NCBI GenBank assembly: GCA_028564925.1
Contig: CM053026.1
Coordinates: 605,385,616 to 605,449,615, forward strand
Direction: 5' to 3'
Length of the DNA: 64,000 nt
From: Lithobates sylvaticus
Taxonomy: Eukaryota; Chordata; Amphibia; Anura; Ranidae
The notes under the pieces are model-generated. The model was not told the origin of the DNA. It searched no databases and saw only the letters and a program-made list of their open reading frames with translations. Shown here one piece after another: positions 1 through 13,337 of the stretch. The position numbers and the translations under genes were made by a program. Each line of letters opens with the position of its first letter. The first letter of the stretch is position 1.

Positions 1-21
1 TCTAAGAACAATATTTTACAG

Positions 22-1419
22 GTGGGGTACACCCTCGGTAGATCTGATGGCGACCCCATGGAATGCACAGGTACCCCAGTTTGTGTCAAGATTCCACTGC
101 AACGAAGCGCTAGCTCAAGATGCCTTCTCAATCCCGTGGGAATTTCCCCTAGTCTACCTTTTCCCACCGGTACCTCTGATAATGAAAACCCTATTAAAAA
201 TTGCGAGGGAGAACGTCCATACAATTGCAATCCTACCCTTCTGGCCACGGAGGCCATGGTTCCCACTGCTCCTGCGGATGGCGGCAGTTCCCCCAATATG
301 GCTGCCGCTGAAGAGGGACCTTCTACAGCAGGACCAATGGTGTCACCCAAACCCAGGCAGATTGCAACTGACAGCATGGCTGTTGAATCAGCCAGACTGC
401 AGTCTCAGGGCATCTCAGAGGAGGTAATCTCGACACTATTGAAGTCAAGAAGGGCCACAACTAATGCCACATACACCAGGATTTGGAGAAAATTTACAGC
501 ATTCGCTTTACAACAAAATTTCTCCCCATTGTCCGCAAACATTGTGCAGGTGCTGGAGTTTTTACAGTCAGCTCTAAGTATGGGCTTAGCATACAACACC
601 ATAAAGGTGCTGGTGTCAGCCTTGTCTTGCTTCACAGGCCACAAGTGGGCAAACGAGCCACTAATAAAACAATTTCTTAGAGCGGCCATAAGAATAAGAC
701 CACCAAGGAAGTCCCTATTCCCAGCTTGGGACTTGGGCACAGTGCTAAAAGCGTTGCTCCAACATCCATTCGTGCCTGCGGAGACATGCCCACTATGGTT
801 CCTGACAGTCAAGCTAATTTTCCTCACAGCCATAACGTCAGCAAGGAGAGTTTCAGAGCTGGCAGCTCTATCTTGCAAAGATCCCTTTTGCATCATTCTC
901 CCGGACAAAGTGATCCTAAGGCCCTCACCAGCCTTAACCCCTAAGGTGGTTTCCAAGTTCCATGTAAATTGGGAGGCGGTCCTACCCAGCTTCACGCAAC
1001 CGCCGAGACAAGCGGAGGAACTAGATCTCAGACCATTGGACATGGTCAAATTATTTTCAACCTACTTAAACCGCTCTCTACAGATGCGCAAAACGGATAC
1101 CTTGTTCGTCCTGCCGTCAGGACCTAGAAGAGGAGAAGCGGCATCAGCTAGAATCATAGCTACCTGGATCACCAAGGTGATAAGCCTCACGTATGAGAAA
1201 CAGGGGCTGACGCCTCCACAAGTTATTAGAGCTCATTCTACAAGAGGGGTGGCAGCATCATGGGCAGCTTCTGCTAAAATATCGGTTGAAGACATATGCA
1301 GGACCGCTAGTTGGAGCTCCTGCGAAACCTTCGCAAGACATTACAGTTTACATGTCACAGCAGCTAGTGCATCAAATTTTGGAAACGCAGTGGTGTCAGC
1401 ACCCTTCCAAGCAAAATAA
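22..1419 (+). CDS. DIRS-type tyrosine recombinase (retroelement)
   Basis: The 465-codon frame has a poorly conserved N-terminal 110 residues that may belong to an upstream overlapping reading frame. A phage-integrase-like domain follows from about residue 130 to the end. A SAM-like N-terminal part is seen around WRKFTAFA to VLVSALSCF. The catalytic part shows the first Arg in TSARRVSELAALS, the H-x-x-R box in RAHSTRGVAAS and the Tyr nucleophile in ARHYS. This set is that of DIRS-type recombinases. The true start cannot be fixed because the element begins outside the window. I treat it as a retroelement fossil, whole over the visible recombinase. Confidence 0.8.
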   Translation: MGYTLGRSDGDPMECTGTPVCVKIPLQRSASSRCLLNPVGISPSLPFPTGTSDNENPIKNCEGERPYNCNPTLLATEAMVPTAPADGGSSPNMAAAEEGPSTAGPMVSPKPRQIATDSMAVESARLQSQGISEEVISTLLKSRRATTNATYTRIWRKFTAFALQQNFSPLSANIVQVLEFLQSALSMGLAYNTIKVLVSALSCFTGHKWANEPLIKQFLRAAIRIRPPRKSLFPAWDLGTVLKALLQHPFVPAETCPLWFLTVKLIFLTAITSARRVSELAALSCKDPFCIILPDKVILRPSPALTPKVVSKFHVNWEAVLPSFTQPPRQAEELDLRPLDMVKLFSTYLNRSLQMRKTDTLFVLPSGPRRGEAASARIIATWITKVISLTYEKQGLTPPQVIRAHSTRGVAASWAASAKISVEDICRTASWSSCETFARHYSLHVTAASASNFGNAVVSAPFQAK

Positions 1420-1499
1420 AATATTCACTAAAGCAGCATTACCAGTTGTTTTCGACTCTTTTTTTGTTATCCCACCCTATATCAGCTAAATCAAATCCC

Positions 1500-1596
1500 A
1501 TTGTGTGCTGACGTGAGGCTGGCCAGGAAAACGGAAAATTGTTACCAATACTTACCGTAATTTTCCTTTCCTGGCCTGCCCTCACGTCAGCACAAT
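1500..1596. repeat. Terminal hairpin of the DIRS-like element
   Basis: An imperfect inverted repeat pairs 1500-1540 with 1559-1596 (core TGCTGACGTGAGG / CCTCACGTCAGCA) around an 18-base loop. It sits about 80 bases after the recombinase stop. Inverted or complementary terminal sequences are a hallmark of DIRS elements, so it is probably the terminal repeat region. A structured 3' UTR is the alternative. Confidence 0.65.
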
Positions 1597-1665
1597 CTTT
1601 TTTTCCCTCCCTATAAGCCTGTCGTCCGCTAGGTAATGGAACAAGGGCTGGGGAGGAGGGGCTCC

Positions 1666-2165
1666 NNNNNNNNNNNNNNNNNNNNNNNNNNNNNNNNNNN
1701 NNNNNNNNNNNNNNNNNNNNNNNNNNNNNNNNNNNNNNNNNNNNNNNNNNNNNNNNNNNNNNNNNNNNNNNNNNNNNNNNNNNNNNNNNNNNNNNNNNNN
1801 NNNNNNNNNNNNNNNNNNNNNNNNNNNNNNNNNNNNNNNNNNNNNNNNNNNNNNNNNNNNNNNNNNNNNNNNNNNNNNNNNNNNNNNNNNNNNNNNNNNN
1901 NNNNNNNNNNNNNNNNNNNNNNNNNNNNNNNNNNNNNNNNNNNNNNNNNNNNNNNNNNNNNNNNNNNNNNNNNNNNNNNNNNNNNNNNNNNNNNNNNNNN
2001 NNNNNNNNNNNNNNNNNNNNNNNNNNNNNNNNNNNNNNNNNNNNNNNNNNNNNNNNNNNNNNNNNNNNNNNNNNNNNNNNNNNNNNNNNNNNNNNNNNNN
2101 NNNNNNNNNNNNNNNNNNNNNNNNNNNNNNNNNNNNNNNNNNNNNNNNNNNNNNNNNNNNNNNNN
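1666..2165. other. Assembly gap (500 N)
   Basis: Exactly 500 N bases, the usual placeholder for a gap of unknown size. Reading frames crossing it are meaningless. Confidence 0.99.
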
Positions 2166-3570
2166 CATCCAGTTTTTCTTTAATTCATGCTATTTTTTTT
2201 TTCACTCTCCTTTTTCCCTCTTTTTCTGCCTGTTTGCTATCAGTTTTCTCTTTCTTAGTATCCTTCACACCATCAGTGGATGGCATAAACAATACCTTAA
2301 TGCAGGGGTCGCCAAGCTTTCTAAACAAAGGGCTGGTTTAGTGTCCTTCAGTCTCCTTGGCAGTACTGTGGAAATTTGGATTCTGTGTCCATGCAACTCA
2401 GCTTCCAGGCTCTTACTGAGATGCCAGCTTGTTGGCCCTCCTCCAAAGAGTCCTCCTCCGGTCGCTTAAACGAGCTGTGGTGCCCCTCCAATACTGAGAG
2501 CACACCAGGACACCTTGAATCCTCCTTCAGTTACTGGGCCTCAGGCTAACCGGCTCCAAGACACGTGAATAGACGGATCGCCGCCCCAGACCAAGCGGGT
2601 CTATGGGGCTAGTCAGACTGACACCATGTTTGCGGGACGGCAAATGCTCCTAGGCCCGGGACCCCTTGCGGGGGTACCCCGGTCCAGTACCAGGAAGCAG
2701 GACTGTGGCCAAACCCCGAACACCTGACTTCAGCACCTTAAGTACCCTTCCCCAGACTACACAGTGGGGCCAGACGCACCTACTGATTGGCTCCGGGGAA
2801 GACTGATACCTAAGACGTCCAACAAAGCCTGGTTCTAAACCTGTCATGGGCACTTCACTGCACCCGTGACCAGACAGAACCCTAGTGCAGCCCAGCTAAA
2901 CTGATGCCAAAGTTAACCTGTACAATTAACCCTCAGAACCCCATTACTGTTCTGAGGGAAAAAACGAAATTTCCACATATAGCGCACACTTGTTAAAGTG
3001 TGCCCGCTACACAAGTAAACGCACAACCCAGATCTGGCTGGTTCTACTCTGTGATCTCACTTACCGTTCCGTTTACCATACTGAGTTTAGGAAGATAAGC
3101 CTGCCAGTCTGTGAGTAAAATCAGCACACATACACTTGCTAGGCACACAGTTAACCCCTTGATTGTCCTGATCACCTCTGTCACCCATCCAGTATAATTC
3201 GTACAGCGATGGTGTACAGTATAATCAGTGATCACTGTATTAGTGTCGCTAGGGACATCAGTTATTGGCCCTCCCAGCAAGTGTAAGTTAGCGCAAGTCC
3301 CTTATTGCCCACCATATTATCAAAGTCACACTATAATTTGCTGATCACCGCCATTACTAGTATAGTGTCTGTCTGGGTCAGTATCCTGTCATGGTCAGAA
3401 CTATACTAGTGTCCCCAAAAATGCAATGTTAACAGGATTAGCCCCAATCACTGCCAGTACTTGCGTTTAGCGCCCCCCAAACAAGTACAGTGTCAGCATA
3501 ATTTTTGTGATCACTGCTACCTCTGATACATCGTCCACAAAACCGCAGTGAGATCAAGTTAGTGCCCAAA
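2166..3570. other. Unclassified repeat-like sequence, no gene
   Basis: No coding region is recognised. Around 2305-2470 the sequence starts with CAGGGGTCGCCAAGCTTTC, close to the CAGGGGTC ends of many hAT elements, so this is probably a hAT fragment. The part from about 3000 to 3570 leads directly into the piggyBac reading frame and may be that element's 5' untranslated region. No clean ends or target duplications were found. Confidence 0.4.
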
Positions 3571-5660
3571 ATGTCTAAAAAAAAAAAGGTACACTAGTAA
3601 GGAGGCGTGCAGGATTCTAAGCATGACAGATGAGAGCGATGAGGAGGCCTCACTGTCAGAATCAGGCTCAGATTATGAACCTGTAGAAAGCAGCGGCACC
3701 CTGACTGCTAGCTTGGACATTATTGAAGAGGTTGCTGCAAAAATCGGGTGTACTCAACCCCATGTTGCTAAAGTCCTAGAAATACTTGATTATGCTCAAA
3801 TGCAACAGGGTGTAAGTACTAGCGCTGCACTACTTTTTAGTGACCTGGCAAACACCAGCAGCGTAGTCCATCCTGGCCTTTTAGATGCCAGCACTGCAAT
3901 ATTTCATGGTGAAGTGGAGAGCACCAGCAGTGCAGTACAAGCTGGTGGGGTGGCTAGCACTAGTAGTGTAATGCAACTGCAGGCACCGGGAATTTCGAGC
4001 ACAGGTCCATAGAGCCTATAGTAGCCTTCTAGAGGTGCTTGCAAACCCTAATTAACTGCCCCCAGATTCAGCAGCACCCGTTACCCCCCCCCCCCCCCCT
4101 CACAGTCCAGCCCGGGGTTCAGGTGGAAACGGCCAACTTATTGATGCTTACATTTTTTGACCTGTTTTCACAGAAGACCTCTATAATTTGATTGTTGACC
4201 AAAGTGATGTTTATGCCCTACAGTACACTAACCCTAACCCAAATTCATAGCTTTCCAGGCCTTTCAAGTGGAAACCATCACGGTTTCTGAATGTAAAACA
4301 TTTTTTGGACCTAACCCTTAAAGGAGATGTAAAGGCAGGTTTTTTTTTTTGTATCTTAATGCATCTTACGCATTAAGATAAAAAAACTTTTGTGTGTAGC
4401 AGCCACCACCCCGTAATTACTTACCCGAGCCCCATCTCTCTCCAGCGATGTCCACGAATGTCTAAGCCATCCGGAACACTCCTCCTGATTAGCTGAGACA
4501 CAGCAGCGGCGCCATTGGCTCCCGGAGCTGTCAGTCAAAGTCAGTCAGCCAATCAGGGGAGATAGGAGGTTGCCGAGCTCTGTGTTTGAATGGACACACG
4601 GAGCTGTGACTCTGCTCCAGTGCCCCCATAGGAAGCTGCTGACTCTGGGGCACTTGATAGGAGGGAGGGGCTAGCAGCAAAGAGGGACCCAAGAAGAGGA
4701 GGATCCAGGCTGCTGTGTGCAAATCCAACTGCACAGAGTAGGCAAGTATAACATGTTTTTTATTAAAAACAATCACAACATGGGCATTACAAAAAAGAAT
4801 GAATTCCAGTCATACTGTATTGCTCCCAGTTCATCATAGGCCTGTTCTTTGCTACAATGGCCTGGAAAAGATATGCAATAATAACGCATTTCAGTGACAA
4901 TACCCTCTGCCGTCCCCATGGTGACCCTGACTATGATCATCTCCAAAAAATTTGGCCCTCATAAATTACCTGTCCCAGAAATTTGTCAATGTGTATACAC
5001 CAACAAAACATCATAGGCTATACATACCACTTTAGAATTTATGAGGAAAAAAAAAGTCAAGTGGAGCCTCCTCAGATGCCCAGACTACATGGGCAGCAGC
5101 GGTAAAGTAGTGACTTGTTGTCACCCTTGTTTTGCAGAGGGTACCATTTGTACCTTGACAACTTTTATGCAAGTATGCTACTTTTTAGATGTTTGTAACT
5201 TCAAAAAAAGTGGCTGCTGTGGCACTATGTGAACTAATCACAGGTGCTACCCCCACCAGCTCATTAACACCCAACTTAGAAAGGGGGAGAAAGCCTGCTT
5301 GCGGAATGAAGAACTACTAGCAGTAAAATGGAAGAATACATATGATGTATTTATCCTGTCTTCCATTCACCCAGACACGATGGTCAAAATTAACATGGCG
5401 CCTGGAGTCGTTGAAAAGCCTTTCTGTGTCCGCGACTATAATTTAAATATAGGAAGTGTAGACTTCAACGATCAGATGTTGAATTTGTATTTAACCTCCC
5501 ACAGAGCTAGACACTGGCACAAAAAAGTGTCTTTATTTCAATTGGCACTATACAGATGTCCTCCAATCTACCCCCAAAAAAAAATGTTATGTCTGTGGTA
5601 AACGCGGAATAATGCGTGAGACGCGTTTTTTTTTTGTCCCTCCAGTCATGACCAACCTGG
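3571..5660 (+). pseudogene. piggyBac transposase remnant (PGBD4-like)
   Basis: Pieces of one piggyBac-family transposase lie in order across several frames. The N-terminus starts at 3571 (M-S-K) and continues at 3623 with the acidic stretch MTDESDEEASLSESGSDYEP. A middle piece near 4190-4320 reads DQSDVYALQYTNPNPNS and FKWKP. A late piece near 5040-5230 includes RCPDYMGSSGKVV. The C-terminal block at 5299-5601 reads LRNEELLAVKWKNTYDV, NMAPGVVEKPFCVRDYNLN, VDFNDQMLNLYL and HRARHWHKKVSLFQLALY. An expanded A-run just after the first ATG shifts the frame, and a 450-bp insertion at 4319-4768 splits the catalytic region. Several further shifts and stops follow. The copy is dead and old. PiggyBac normally inserts at TTAA; I could not fix the outer ends. 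Confidence 0.85.
4319..4768. mobile_element. MITE inserted in the piggyBac remnant
   Basis: The piggyBac reading (…LDLTL then NMGITKKN…) is interrupted between about 4330 and 4768. The inserted sequence starts TTAAAGGAGATGTAAAGG and ends near TTTTTTATTAAAAACAAT. It carries no coding sequence. The TTAA-like start suggests a TTAA-targeting MITE of the kind abundant in frogs, but the right terminus is ragged and the family is not identified. Confidence 0.55.
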
Positions 5661-5745
5661 CCAGAAGTAGTACAGCATTAATACTAGGGTACAGCATGGC
5701 ACAGTATAGGGATCCACACAATTCTGCACAATAAAATGTAGTCAG

Positions 5746-6180
5746 TAGGGATCAGCCCACGGTTCGAGTCGAACATCCGGTGTTCGTTTGTTCTAAAACG
5801 AACCGAACATATTGTTTGTGGGAAATTCGAGCACCACGGAATGTCCCATAATGCACTGCATTGCTGTATGATGATTGGCTAAAGCATGCACCTGACATCC
5901 ATGCTTTGGCCAATCACAGCGGGCTCTGCTGAGTGACTTTGGCCAATCATGGCTCAGGTGGACTAAGTCCACACCCCACACTATATAAGGCTGCTTACCT
6001 AGCGGCCGTGTATAGTGTGTGGATGGAGATAGATTGAGCTAGATTAGGCAGGCAGGTTAGTTAGTGACAGTGTATTTGATATATATACACATACACACAC
6101 ACACATTCCGGAATTCAGTGTATACTCTATATTCAGTCAATGCAGGCAGTGTAGTTTATATAACACAGTGTATTGAAGTG
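5746..6180. mobile_element. End fragment of an Ac-type hAT element
   Basis: It begins TAGGGATCAGCCC, like the ends of the complete hAT at 27543-38301. It then shows the same order of parts: palindromic sequence rich in TTCG, a hairpin built on TTGGCCAATCA-type sequence, a TATA box (TATATAAGG at 5982-5990), and an AGATTGAG/AGATTAG-rich leader. It stops near 6180 where DIRS-like sequence begins, so only one end is present. It is probably a related subfamily rather than a copy of the same element. Confidence 0.65.
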
Positions 6181-6838
6181 GTTAAGGGGAAAGGTCTGTC
6201 CGAGGGACTGATATTTCACCCTGCTTTACCATCTCTGGCTTTGACGGCCTGGCTATTGAAAGGCAGGTGCTGAGAGACCGGGGGTTGCTGGTTTCTGTGA
6301 TTCTCACTATGTTGAAGGCGCGCACGTCAACTTCACAGAGGATTTATCATGGCACCTGGAAGGCTTACATCTCTTTGTGCAAGGCTGTGGGGTGGCATCC
6401 ACGCTCCTATTCGGTATCTAAGATCCTTGTGTTCCTGTAACGTGGAGTTGATCAGAAGCTGGCTTTGAGCACTATCAAGGGGCAAATATCGGCACTGGCT
6501 ATCTTTTTTCAGCAGCCGTAGGCTGCTCACTCATTGGTGTGTACCTTTGTTCAAGGGGTTTGACACGTGGCTCCCCCGGTACGTTCGCTACTTTCTCTGT
6601 GGGATCTAAACCTGGTGCTCTCGGTACTTCAGAAGCCACTGTTGGAGAACATTAGGGAGAGCCCGTTACTCACACTCCCTCAGAAGGTTGTCTTTCTAGT
6701 GGCTATTACGTCCGCTCAGTGAGTTTCTGAGCTGGCAGCCTTGTCGTGAAAGCCTCCCTATTTGGTTCTTCACAAGGATAAGGTGGTGCTGCGTCTGCAT
6801 CCCTCGTTTCTCCCTAAGGTGGTATCTGCCTTTCATCT
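6181..6838 (+). mobile_element. DIRS-like tyrosine recombinase fragment
   Basis: Translated segments resemble the recombinase at the left edge of the window (for example an AITSA…VSELAALS-like region near 6700-6745 and the N-terminal helices near 6310-6400). It belongs to a different and older DIRS-like lineage. It is broken by several changes and ends where a Tc1 fragment starts. Confidence 0.65.
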
Positions 6839-7310
6839 AAACTAAGACATTTGGAAGGACCAAGCTTTCCCAGCAGAAAATTGAATCACTACATCTGCCG
6901 GCTTGCCTTCTTCCCATACTGCATCCTGGTGCCATCTCCCCAAGTAAGCGACGCACACACACTTGGCTAGCCACATGATGTAAATGAAAATGTGGTTCAT
7001 CAGACCAGGCCGCCTTCTTTTGCTTCGTGGTCCAGTTCTGATGCTCATGTGCCCATTGTAGGTGGCTGTGGACATTGGTCAGCATGGGCACTCTGACTGG
7101 TCTGAGGCTAACCAGCCCCACACACAACAATTTATGATGCCCATTTTTTCTGCTTTCAATACATTCGGCTTTAATGGTTGGGTGCTGGTGGGCTCAATAG
7201 TTGACTGACAGTTTATATTTGAAAATGCAAAGCACAAGCATTGTCTTACTAACCTGAGCAAATATGCTTGGAAGAATGACCTAATATCAAGTAGAATGAC
7301 CTAATATCAA
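6839..7310 (-). pseudogene. Tc1/mariner transposase fragment
   Basis: On the minus strand, 7130 to about 6838 reads GLVSLRPVRVPMLT, LQWAHEHQNWTTKQKKAAWSDE, HHVASQVCVRRLLGE and MAPGCSMGRRQAG. This is the middle of a Tc1-like transposase, with the first catalytic Asp in WSDE. The second half of the catalytic domain and the N-terminal DNA-binding part are absent or unreadable. The family differs from the complete Tc1 at 11715. The outer limits, especially 7131-7310, are approximate. Confidence 0.75.
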
Positions 7311-7370
7311 GTACAAACCCAGAAGAAGTGCCGCAAAAAATGGTTCTACAAAACACTTTTATGTGCACAC

Positions 7371-7841
7371 CAGTGACGGCTGGTGCTCAATATTTTTTGG
7401 GGGGTGCAAACAAACTGAAGAATTCTGAAAAAAAAAAACATCAATTGCAGCCTTACTATGCCCATCAAACGCTGCCAATGTGCCCATCAAACGCTGCCAC
7501 TGTGCCATTGAATGCTACCACTGTGCTATGTCATTTCAGCCAATCGGGTGATGGGTAACAGACCCGAGCATCTGATTGGCGGAGAGGCGGTTCAGTGTTA
7601 GGAAAGTGAATATTCATTTGCTTTTCTAACACAGCTAGGTGAACTGCAAGCGCCAAGCATGGCGCTCGCTGTTTACCTTTTTTTGAAGCCTATTAGAGCC
7701 TATGGCTCTAAACAGGTGCTACAAAAACACCCCCCGCCTCTGTAATTCAGGCGCCCAGCATGGATCTATCTATTGGTGATAGAGGGGATGGCTGGAGAGA
7801 GGCAGCGGCACCCATGCGCCCTTATGGACACACCGCCACTG
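7371..7841. mobile_element. Non-autonomous hAT, 471 bp, perfect TSD
   Basis: The ends are inverted (CAGTGACGGCTGGT at left; the right end reads CAGTGGCGGTGTGT on the other strand). The element is flanked by a perfect 8-bp duplication GTGCACAC at 7363-7370 and 7842-7849. The duplication fits the nTnnnnAn pattern reported for Ac-type hATs. There is no coding capacity. Confidence 0.85.
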
Positions 7842-7849
7842 GTGCACAC

Positions 7850-8604
7850 TCAATCCTTTTTTTTTCTCTTTTTTCTTTTTTTATTAGCGATGCCCTTATA
7901 AAAGTAATCAAATATTTACATAGTTTTACTTTTACAGAAAGCCCTATTTGTTACAAACCGTTTTAGATGCAAGTCATATAGAACAAAAAGGACATCGATG
8001 TTTAACCTCATGCCTTGCTAAATAGCAAATAATGCTAGCGGTTTACATTCTTTGTTCGTTTGACCTAGGTATGTGTGTATTTGGTAGTGTTCTATTGTAT
8101 GGTGCTGCCAATTCAATATACTTATAGTGACATCTAGTGTTCAGTATGAGAAATGCAGAGGAAGAGTTAATTTTCGCAGCACAGTATGGCAGTGTAAAAC
8201 AGGAATTGTGAGAGTTGTTATATATTTAGGTCCCTTATTTGTAAGAAAATTACTTTAGGCCTGGGAACAAGAGGTAAAAGGCCATCTAAGGTATTTTCAC
8301 CTGCCAATAGCACACCCCATCTCCTAGGAGATCAGTGTCAATAAAGGTAGATCATAACAGAGACATGTACAGTATTTAAAAATAATGTATTTTCTCTGTG
8401 TTTAATACTGTTCTTTTTACTCCCTACTACCCAGAGATCCCTGCACTCTATTCTATTCAGAAGGACTTTAATCAAGTTTAGTCCCAGTTTTTTAACTGAC
8501 ACAAGCGCTCTTACCGACACAGGAAATTTGCAAATTGTCACTGTTGTTGAGTTTCACCTCTCCAACCAATGTAAATAGCTTGATTGCCACCAAAAACATT
8601 TGCC
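7850..8604. other. No gene seen
   Basis: AT-rich sequence with short T-runs. No coding signature, terminal repeat or array was recognised. Confidence 0.5.
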
Positions 8605-8779
8605 TTAACCACTTCAATACCGGGCACTTTCACCCCCTTCCTGCCCAGGCCAATTTTCAGCTTTTAGCACTGCCACAGTTTGAATGACAATTGCTCAGTC
8701 ATGCAACACTGTACACAAATTTAATTCTAATGATTTTTATTGACGCAAATAGAGCTTTCCTTTGGTGGTATTTAATCAC

Positions 8780-10345
8780 TGAAGGACACTGAGGAGATAT
8801 CACTGAAGGACACTGATGAGATATCACTGAAGGACACTGATGCGATATCACTGAAGGACACTGATGAGAAGGCACTGTTGAGAAATCACTGAAGGACACT
8901 GATGAGAAGGCACTGATATGCAGCACTGATGAGCACTGATAGGTGGCTCTAATGGGCACTGCTAGGAGACATTTATGGGCACTGATGGGCGGCACTAATG
9001 ACCAGGCAATAATGGGCACCAAAAGACAGCACTGACTAGCATCACTGATGGGCACAAATTGGCATCACTGATGGGCACAAATTGGACACAGCTGATCACA
9101 TGGGTAAAGAGACTCGTAATTAGCTCTTTACCGAGATCGGGGTTGCGTCGTGTCCCAGGGAGAGAGACTGGGGCGACGTCATATGACATAGTCCAAGAAC
9201 AAGAGAACAACCCGCCGTCAGTCCATACGGCGGGCGGGAAGTGGTTAAATGTCATGCAACACTGTACACAAATTTAATTCTAATGATTTTTATTGACGCA
9301 AATAGAGCTTTCCTTTGGTGTTATTTAATCACTGAAGGACACTGATGAGATATCACTGAAGGACACTGATGAGAAGGCACTGATGATATATCACTGAAGG
9401 ACACTGATGAGAAGGCACTGATGAGATATCACTGAAGGACACTGATGAGAAGGCACTGATGAGATATCACTGAAGGACACTGATGAGAAGGCACTGATGA
9501 GATATCACTGAAAGACACTGATGAGAAGGCACTGATGAGATATCACTGAAGGACACTGATGAGAAGGCACTGAAGGACACTGATGAGATATCACTGAAGG
9601 ACACTGATGAGAAGGCACTGTTGAGAAATCACTGAAGGACACTGATGAGATGACACTGATGAGATATCACTGAAGGACACTGATGAGAAGGCACTGATGA
9701 GATATCACTGAAAGACACTGATGAGAAGGCACTGATGAGATATCACTGAAGGACACTGATGAGATATCACTGAAAGACACTGATGAGAAGGCACTGATGA
9801 GATATCACTGAAGGACACTGATGAGAAGGCACTGAAGGACACTGATGAGATATCACTGAAGGACACTGACGAGAAGGCACTGTTGAGAAATCACTGAAGT
9901 ACACTGATGAGAAGGCACTGATGAGATCACACTGATGAGAAGGCACTGATGAGATATCACTGAAGGACACTGATGAGAAGACACTGATGAGATATCACTG
10001 AAGGACACTGATGAGAAAGCACTGATGAGATATCACTGAAGGACACTGATGAGAAGGCACTGATGAGATATCACTGAAGGACACTGATGAGATACCACTG
10101 AAGGCACTGATGAGATATCACTGAAGGACACTGATGAGAAGGCACTGTTGAGATATCACTGAAGGACACTGATGAGAAGGCACTGTTGAGATATCACTGA
10201 AAGACACTGATGAGAAGGCACTGTTGAGATATCACTGAAGGACACTGATGAGATATCACTGAAGGACACTGATGAAATATCACTGAAGGACACTGATGAG
10301 ATATCACTGAAGAACACTAATGAGAAGGCACTGATGAGAAGGCAC
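8780..10345. repeat. CACTGATGAGA minisatellite (two blocks)
   Basis: Two blocks (8780-8945 and 9325-10345) repeat CACTGATGAGA-type submonomers combined into higher-order units of about 38 bp (ACTGATGAGAAGGC then ACTGATGAGATATC then ACTGAAGGAC). Block two is about six times longer than block one, the main size difference between the duplicated halves. Confidence 0.9.
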
Positions 10346-10596
10346 TGATATGCAGCACTGATGAGCACTGATAGGTGGCTCTAATGGGCACTGCTAGGTG
10401 ACATTTATGGGCACTGATGGGCGACACTAATGACCAGGCAATAATGGTCACTGAAAGGCAGCACTGACTAGCATCATTGATGGGCACAAATTGGCATCAC
10501 TAATGGGCACAAATTGGACCCAGCTGATAACATGGGTAAAGAGACTTGTCATTGGCTCTTTACTGAGATCGGGGTTGCGCCGTGTCCGCATTGTCC

Positions 10597-11510
10597 CACA
10601 CACAGAGACTGCTCCTCATTGTCCCACACACAGAGACTGCTCCTCATTGTCCCACACACAGAGACTGCTCCTCATTGTCCCACACACAGAGACTGCTCTG
10701 CATTGTCCCACACACAGAGACTGCTCTGCATTGTCCCACACACAGAGACTGCTCCTCATTGTCCCACACACAGAGACTGCTCTGCAATGTCCCACACACA
10801 GAGACTGCTCTGCATTGTCCCACACACAGAGACTGCTCCTCATTGTCCCACACACAGAGACTGCTCTGCATTGTCCCACACACAGAGACTGCTCTGCATT
10901 GTCCCACACACAGAGACTGCTCCTCATTGTCCCACACACAGAGACTGCTCGGCATTGTCCCACACACAGAGACTGCTCGGCATTGTCCCGCACACAGAGA
11001 CTGCTCGGCATTGTCCAACACACAGAGACTGCTCCTCATTGTCCCACACACAGAGACTGCTCCTCATTGTCCCACACACAGAGACTGCTCCTCATTGTCC
11101 CACACACAGAGACTGCTCCTCATTGTCCCACACACAGAGACTGCTCCGCATTGAACCACACACAGAGACTGCTCCGCATTGTCCCACACACAGAGACTGC
11201 TCCGCATTGTCCCACACACAGAGACTGCTCCGCATTGTCCCACACACAGAGACTGCTCCTCATTGTTCCACACACAGAGACTGCTCCTCATTGTCCCACA
11301 CACAGAGACTGCTCCGCATTGTCCCACACACAGAGACTGCTCCTCATTGTCCAACACACAGAGACTGCCCCGCATTGTCCCACACACGGAGACTGCTTCA
11401 AATAGTCCCACACAAAGAGACTGCTCCTCATTGTCCCACACACAGAGACTGCTCCAAATAGTCCCATACACAGAGACTGCGCCTCATTGTCCCACACACA
11501 GAGACTGGTA
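10597..11510. repeat. 28-bp minisatellite, about 33 copies
   Basis: The unit is TTGTCCCACACACAGAGACT plus an 8-base variable part ending CTCCTCA, CTCTGCA, CTCGGCA or CTCCGCA. Since 28 is not a multiple of 3, every frame cycles through the same peptide, so long stop-free frames appear on both strands without coding meaning. Copy 1 of the host MITE has TGTCCCAGGGAGAGAGACTG at the equivalent place (about 9150), a likely seed for the array. Confidence 0.95.
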
Positions 11511-11714
11511 CACCAAATACTCTGGGTGGTTCCTGTGATATGGTTTCTGGTGGGGAAAAACATATCGAGGGGCAGAGCTTTTATTCAGCGCTCGATGTGC
11601 ACCTATTAGTCATGGTGAATGATGATGTCACATGCAGGCGCACTGGAACCACCTGGGGCCGAAGCGGTTAAAATGGATGTAAACCCATTTAATGAAATTT
11701 GAGCTGGGCACATA

Positions 11715-13337
<1,623 letters not shown>

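Larger units (their letters stand above)
1..1665 (+). mobile_element. DIRS-like retrotransposon, 3' part
   Basis: The stretch holds a tyrosine-recombinase domain followed by a terminal hairpin, the arrangement expected at the 3' end of a DIRS-type (tyrosine recombinase) retrotransposon. The 5' part lies outside the window and the 3' side runs into the assembly gap, so the full length cannot be judged. What is visible looks well preserved, which suggests a fairly recent copy. DIRS elements integrate with a recombinase rather than a DDE integrase and normally leave no target duplication; that is family knowledge, not something seen here. Confidence 0.8.
8605..11671. mobile_element. TTAA-ended MITE with internal duplication and two minisatellites
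   Basis: It starts TTAACCACTTCAATACCGGGC (TTAA at 8605-8608) and can end at GAAGTGGTTAA (9248) or GAAGCGGTTAA (11668-11671). The inside is partly duplicated: 8695-8790 recurs at 9250-9345, and 8905-9140 recurs at about 10330-10575. The second copy is swollen by arrays. The same family occurs at 42752, 49975, 57060 and 57748. TTAA ends suggest piggyBac-type mobilisation, an inference from the termini alone. No protein is encoded. Confidence 0.7.

Noticed and set aside
1629-2469. Open frames across the N gap
   Set aside because: They exist only because N bases contain no stops.
10491-11538. Long open frames of 100-300 codons on both strands
   Set aside because: They come from the 28-bp minisatellite. 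Its period is not a multiple of 3, so the same peptide cycle is open in several frames at once. There is no family resemblance.
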